DNA from: Ignavibacteriaceae bacterium
GTDB lineage: Bacteria; Bacteroidota; Ignavibacteria; Ignavibacteriales; Ignavibacteriaceae
Length of the DNA: 64,000 nt
Reading direction: 5' to 3'
NCBI GenBank assembly: GCA_013360295.1
Contig: JABWCL010000001.1
Span: 62,001-126,000, forward strand
In this document: in pieces, positions 62,801 through 64,000 of the stretch
Layout of the letters: each line of letters starts with the position of its first letter
How positions within the stretch are numbered: the first letter of the stretch is position 1
Position numbers and translations under genes: made by a program
The notes under the pieces: generated by a model
What the model saw: only the letters and a program-made list of their open reading frames with translations
The model's database searches: none
What the model was told of the DNA's origin: nothing

Positions 62801-64000
62801 GTAATTCTGATAAGTGTAGAATTGCCCGGGGCGTTCGAGACAAGCCAATTATAAGTACCGAGGGCAGCGTTCACAGACGAAGCGATGTTTGTCCAGCTGG
62901 TTCCATTGTTTGTGGAATACTCAAGGGTAACATTAGCAACATTTGAACTGTTAGTCCAAGTAATCGCTTTTGTTGTACCCGATAACCAGCGCTCACCACC
63001 ATTCGGTGATGTAACCGATAAATTAGCTATCTTGAATACGGCATCACTCTGATCGGAAAAGGCAGAATTATCCACATCAACAACCCTCACAAGCGCCTGA
63101 GAAGTAGGAGCATTTGGGACGGTCCAGTTATATGTACCTGAGGCAGCATTAAGGCCCGTTGCAATATTGGTCCAGTTGGTTCCACCGTTGGTAGAATATT
63201 GTAAATTCACCTGATTAATAATGGTGGATGTCCAGGTAATATTTTTCGATGCACCAATGATGAATCCTTCCCCTCCATTCGGTGAAGTAAGAGTCAGAGT
63301 GGCGATGGTAAAAGTTGCATCATTTGTATCTGAAATTGAAGCCGCGAAAGCGTCACTGATCCTGACTCGCGCATTACTTGTTGCAACATTGGGAACTGTC
63401 CAGGCATAAGTACCGGCCCCACCCGCTGTTGCACTTGTGATGGTTGTCCAGGAAGACCCGTTATTCGTAGAATACTCGAGTTTTACAAAGTTAACACTCG
63501 AACTTTTCAGCCATTGAATATTAAAGGTTGAACCGGCGAACACCTTTTCTCCGCCAACCGGAGCAGAAAGCGCAACATAGCCAACCTTGAACTGTCCCGA
63601 AGTTGAAGTAATGGTTGATGTACCGTTATCAGTGAGTCGAATTCTTCCCTGGCTGGCTGAAGCATTACTTGGAATAACCCAGGGAAAAGTTCCGGTTGTT
63701 GCATCAGCATTTGTAGTGATGGTTGACCAGTTCGTTCCATCATCTGAACTGTACTCAATAGTAAGAGAGACAAGATCACTGCTCGCTGTCCACGTTATAT
63801 TTTTAGTAGAACCTGCTCTAAGGGCTTCACCTGCAGTAGGTGCATTCAGAGTCAATCTTGAGACAGTAAACATACCGCTTGTAGAACTGATATCCATTCC
63901 CGTTGTAACATCTGAAAGGCGTATAAGAGCCTGGGTTGATACAAAAGAGGCTGGAATACTCCAGTTATAACTTCCTGAAGAGGCAGAGGTAGAATTAGTA
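50845..64000 (-). CDS. Giant T9SS-sorted surface protein with more than 41 Ig-like (Kre9/KNH-like) repeats; 5' end outside window
   Basis: The frame is open from the right edge to a TAA at 50845, giving 4,384 visible residues without the N terminus; the Met codon at 63897 is inside a repeat and is not the start. From the edge to about 52,361 it consists of repeats of about 92 residues with the pattern (L/I)xxxxPNGGExxxxGxxxxITWxS, xVxLEYSTDNGxxW, GxYxWxVP and ARVRISDA, ending D.SD..F.I. Then come a non-repeated beta-rich stretch, a dockerin-like segment (DFNSDNAIDILDLGSF and a degenerate partner RLDLEDLFVFVDMW, about 51,560-51,770), a cohesin-like domain (about 51,130-51,475) and a T9SS domain with LYQNYPNPFNPYTTIRYDL. 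It is probably a long surface adhesin or stalk. Substrate or partner unknown. Confidence 0.9.
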   Translation of the reverse strand, partial: TNSTSASSGSYNWSIPASFVSTQALIRLSDVTTGMDISSTSGMFTVSRLTLNAPTAGEALRAGSTKNITWTASSDLVSLTIEYSSDDGTNWSTITTNADATTGTFPWVIPSNASASQGRIRLTDNGTSTITSTSGQFKVGYVALSAPVGGEKVFAGSTFNIQWLKSSSVNFVKLEYSTNNGSSWTTITSATAGGAGTYAWTVPNVATSNARVRISDAFAASISDTNDATFTIATLTLTSPNGGEGFIIGASKNITWTSTIINQVNLQYSTNGGTNWTNIATGLNAASGTYNWTVPNAPTSQALVRVVDVDNSAFSDQSDAVFKIANLSVTSPNGGERWLSGTTKAITWTNSSNVANVTLEYSTNNGTSWTNIASSVNAALGTYNWLVSNAPGNSTLIRITDASNSFIQDQSDAVFSVKSLQLTYPNGGEFLQADSLNNITWSSGNVTNVKLEYTTNNGMTWITITNSTSAASQLYAWTVPGVSTNSAKVRISDADYPGDNIADESNAVFSINSLALISPNGGEVFAVNSTVPITWSSSASIANLRIEYTTNNGTSWSTVIASTPAAPKSYSWLVPNTVSSQVRVRIADASNSFVADTSAAVFSISSIQLTSPNGGETWQAGTIRNITWLNISSVTNVALDYSTNNGSSWNVIAASVNAALQTYAWTVPNTPSSSALVRVRDVNDANVNDVSNNVFTIQSLQVVSPNGGEILQVGKSYQIQWSASNISAVNISFSADNGTSWSSVATSVNAALGTFAWTVPNSVTTQGRIRVSDAGNASVLDLSDNSFSITSLDLTFPAGGEGLVIGSSRNITWTSSGISSVKLEYSSNNGTSWNTIAASVAAASGSYSWTIPNAPSNSTIVRISNTLSDGVSDSSIAFTIGSITLSSPVAAEVVRSGGQKSIQWTATSNIQNVKLEYSTNGGTSWNTITNSTGASTGNYLWTVPGTLNTTNARIRITSTASSTIADSSGLFTISTFQLTSPNGGEYWRSGSTQNITWSTGLVSNIKIEYTTDNGTSWNTIIASTPAAAGTYPWVIPSSLSSTQAKVRISDAVNSAVNDESDNLFRLGWIQISSPTTGTIAQSGNTVSINWTNSSAVTSLRVDYSTNNGSTWNVISNGVDASLGTYNWTVPNTLSSSTARIRLSDAESSLGISVSSNAFTLLYLDLGAPNGGEKLRSGATFNITWSASNLISNVKLEYSTDNGSNWNTIITSTAAAAGTYAWSVPAGLSSSQGRVRISDASNVNVKDSSSNVFSFSVLNLTSPIVSSHWQSLTSQNITWTSANISNVKLEYSTNNGTTWSIIESSVGASSGSYQWSVPAGLATSTAKIRISDAANSLVNDSSFAFKISNLALTSPNGGEQWQSGTSQNITWTSGNVTNVKLEYSSDGGTNWTSVVTSTGAAPGTYSWSIPLGLGSSQMLVKVSDASNTAIKDSSNSTFAVSNLVLTAPLGGEEFQAGKIKNITWSANSGISNISIEYSTDAGSTWSTIVASVPASNGTYAWTIPSNLNSTQNRVKITNLANTLINSQSGDFTVKRISLTSPLGGEVWQGGVARNITWSSGTITNVKIEYTDDNGSTWNTIVASTPAAAGTYSWNVPGALSLSNALIRISDVSNTQIKDSSSTGIRVGNITVLAPNGGELIQAGTNYSVTWNSTTSVQNVKIEYTTDNGTNWTSIINSTAAAGGNYTWQVPAGLASSSMLVRISDAATALLITDQSDNVFSVSSIQLTAPNGGEYLAVGSTKQITWNNGPGIANVRLDYSIDNGSNWILIANNISAGSQNYNWTVPNNSSSSVRVRISDASNASIYDLSDTTLKIGFVTVTAPNGGETWQVGRTRNITWNASSNISNVALYYSTDAGSNWITIETSFNAAAGSYSWVVPDAVGTIARIRIADAASALSIADASDANFTISKLNVVSPVQGENLAGGSTKTIQWSASGDITTLNISYSLDNGASYTNIVANQNAATGSFDWTVPTGVNTSTARILIVNSANLTVTDTSKQFSIYFPTLAVTSPNGNEFFQAGKVYPITWTSSLVTNVRLEYSVDNGSTWRTVAATVPASNGTYNWLVDDTLSSLTAKVRVVDVINPTVTDATDGVFKIGRVDIVSPNGGENILAGGTRNITWTNSSSISNVRLEYSTDNGSNWTLITPSTPAAAGSFSWSTPNVFTTQAKVRISDAASGLAISDISEAIFSISTIEVTSPNGGEQYQSGSSTNITWTASNTISNVRIQYSTDNGTSWSTITSSTPASAGTFNWAIGADLFSSQALIRVSDAVDSLLTDASNSSFRIKRLRVNSPNGNENYQAGSVQNITWISDVISTLRIEFSSDNGPTWNLISNSVTAAAGTYTWLVPNSATTQARIRISDSSNTLISDLSDNPFQIGTLSVTTPNGGEEYQAGKNYNIQWTSSTSIQNLRIEFSTNNGTNWSVITASTPATSGSFSWQIPSDVSTSQGRVRILDASNNSIADTSDAVFTIKLLDVTFPNDVNYLQSGLVKNITWNSAQVANIKIDYSVDNGSTWFPIIASTPANTGSYAWTIPVLSSTQVKVRISDALNAFIVDSSSQSSKIGNITVLTPNGGERWQSGASQPITWNATASISNVDILYSTDNGVNWLSVVSGLTASSGSYSWTLPQTVSTNSLVKVVDAASNLEIRDSSDAVFTISGLALTSPVGGENWQGGTTRAITWTRSSDVSLVDIQYSTDNGATWTNIVTNQNASTGSYDWAIPPIINSSQARIKVFDPALTSISSTSGQFSIFYPSLTVTSPNGGEIWQAGTQRDITWSSSLVNNLKIEYSPDNGTTWELIIASTVAATGTFAWQIPDTLASSQFLVRLTDVVDTLVTDQSNNVFAIKRLTVLSPNGNNYYFSGSTYPIQWLSSSNLANLNIEYSSNGGSIWTLIASQVNASSGSYNWLVPATLSTITGKIRITSSANSSITDTTDGYFTAGFIQITSPNGGEVYQSGKTTNINWTSSNSVSVVNIDYSIDNESTWQNIVSNLNNSGTYAWTIPTTVFSGTAKIRVTDALSSLVINDKSDTTFSIIRLLITYPTAGANWGAGSSQPIRWVSSPGISTVNLQISTNNGTSWDTIRTNISSTDSVFYWNIPNNIASTSCRIRILTPQATNVMDTSGRFTIFVPTLVLTAPNGGEYWQAGTTQRIRWNSTFIPVVSLEYTLNNGASWNLINQAVLTDSGYYDWTINEGISSSSARIRVTDLNNPSLHDSSDGQFNIRWVTVQTPNGGESIQAGRPTTIQWLNSSNVSLINIDYTTDSVWTSIATNLPAANGSYNWNVPMIGTNSGRIRISDALSGLQINDVSDGTFAISLIRVLAPNGGEYLYSGDTTRIRWENSADITTVDIDVSYDNGGTWLNIFSSINASGQSVLWTIPQSATSDSVLIRISDAANPFVFDASDNVFRLSAIQLLTPNGGEKLLVGAVYNVRWSVSSNVRLVDLHYSTNGGSVWIPISGAQSLDATAGSFNWTIPDTPGDSVFVRVRNSSNISFLDVSNAKLMIAKLQLITPNGGQLVFAGQNVSITWLSSFVSNLAIEYTTNGGLDWSTIQNSYPADSGRYSWATMADAGLANRNYKIRLRDLSATSIADTSNNTFTISYIQLVSPNGAFNQTLGTAHTIRWIHSDSTISNVKLEYTTNNGISWIIIAESAPALGGIYNWTIPNTPTATGRVRVSDAANSSIIDGSDSTFVISSIKITFPNGGTNQRVQAGKPFTISWQSGFINAVKLEYSINGGQDWNLMPGGSSVPAVNGTFVWNVVNIPSNNCLVRISDESTPSIFDVSDTTFRISDIRVTSPNTLSAIELNGRTTITWQSFFMDSLRILYSTDGGNSFPVVVASVAADSQKYEWTIPNIKTTTARIRIVDKNDLLIYDDSDTNFVVLEFPKISSVHNYQRDTVKILFSLSTPGERVTLTRLEYETSAGINDVTNALVGSYENITGPVVDTIYWNSRSSLNEFEGRVTLKATFTSNFNVTYPLQIDSFGVDNKAPLMDISSISVVQDPLKYGWGSMSVSYDPAQDLNSPLIYNIFATDSAIFNTIPNARISGDSTIITNIKTSSDYQIRVTVSDPLENSRNYDVSFKSRAAADFNSDNAIDILDLGSFVKFWSSADSILAADLAPYVNTIPKITVRRNQRLDLEDLFVFVDMWNYYQVNRSLPKQGKESSFSAATERKEMNIVKNSESFVLPVDLKGTKGLMAASYEIFYDPSRISFDSLTVNGSFTSPVILKYIDTLNGRIVIDIAELSGDITPEFVINARIKAIDGSLGIRDSILVNSRIINSGLQVVGSSSIVYSMKEVPVTYQLYQNYPNPFNPYTTIRYDLPEKASVSLILYDILGQRIATLINEEQVQGTYSYVLDMNASNLNLPSGVYLYQLRTNNYTMTKKLMLIK
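52361..64000 (-). repeat. Tandem array of about 277-bp coding repeats (41 full, one partial)
   Basis: Reading the frame from the edge I count one partial and 41 complete units, each beginning with a (S/T/A)PNGGE-like motif. Copies differ at many positions, so the array is old and evolves mainly as protein; I saw no pair that is nearly identical in DNA. Some units lack the GGE motif (for example units with SPIVSSHW and FPNDVNY). Unit length varies by only a few residues, and the linker between units is two to five residues. Confidence 0.9.

Noticed and set aside
63897-63897. ATG at 63897 as the start of the giant gene
   Set aside because: The frame stays open to the window edge and the upstream codons read as another copy of the repeat (SSGSYNWSIPASF...RLSDV), so the true start is outside.
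52361-64000. Regularly spaced repeats as a CRISPR array
   Set aside because: The period is about 277 bp, the units are diverged throughout and they form one continuous reading frame; no short identical repeats with unique spacers are present.

Overview
The window looks like chromosomal DNA from a member of the Ignavibacteria/Chlorobiota-Bacteroidota group. Four exported proteins end in or run into a type IX secretion (T9SS) C-terminal sorting domain, three of them with the NYPNPF-type motif. There is a PorD-like T9SS gene and a TonB-dependent receptor. Several promoters fit the Bacteroidota TTG / TAnnTTTG consensus, many start codons are TTG, and many genes encode signal peptides. I see no phage, insertion sequence, CRISPR array, tRNA or rRNA gene. 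The genus is not determined.

Layout. 1-9.6 kb: a partial T9SS-sorted propeller protein, a MATE exporter, a small propeller protein, then an exported muramoyl-amidase, a GHL10 (DigH-like) glycoside hydrolase and, divergently, an RlpA-like lipoprotein. The last three are all predicted to act on peptidoglycan, and a perfect 13-bp inverted repeat lies between the hydrolase and rlpA. 9.6-16.1 kb: an aldo/keto reductase, then an epimerase/reductase divergent from a serine-palmitoyltransferase-like enzyme and a GNAT-like acyltransferase, a set that resembles the bacterial ceramide genes cerR/spt/bcerS. An exported HEAT-cyclophilin fusion follows. 16.1-21.1 kb: PorD-like protein, two outer-membrane proteins and NDH-2. 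21.2-24.7 kb: a Fur-family regulator with feoA, feoB and a metallo-beta-lactamase-fold protein, probably one iron-uptake operon. 24.7-27.6 kb: a PD40 propeller and an M28 peptidase with PDZ domain.

28.0-32.5 kb (minus): nuoABCDEF behind a good promoter and ended by a clear terminator, so the rest of complex I must lie elsewhere. 32.6-38.4 kb (plus): beta-CASP nuclease, Fn3 lipoprotein, barrel-like protein, RsbW-like ATPase and malate dehydrogenase. 38.5-47.8 kb (minus): ribosomal proteins L27/L21, and a tight string running TonB receptor - xseA - xseB - dxs - Gfo/Idh oxidoreductase - response regulator - histidine kinase. 47.9-50.0 kb: an orphan envelope protein and another metallo-beta-lactamase-fold protein.

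49.98-64.0 kb (minus): a cohesin-like lipoprotein sits 15 nt downstream of a giant gene that runs off the right edge. The giant protein shows at least 4,384 residues here: 41 complete and one partial Ig-like repeats of about 92 residues (resembling the Kre9/KNH family), then a dockerin-like segment, a cohesin-like domain and a T9SS sorting domain. Parts of the array also repeat at a higher order of four domains. This is the most striking object in the window; the peptidoglycan cluster and the ceramide-like cluster come next.
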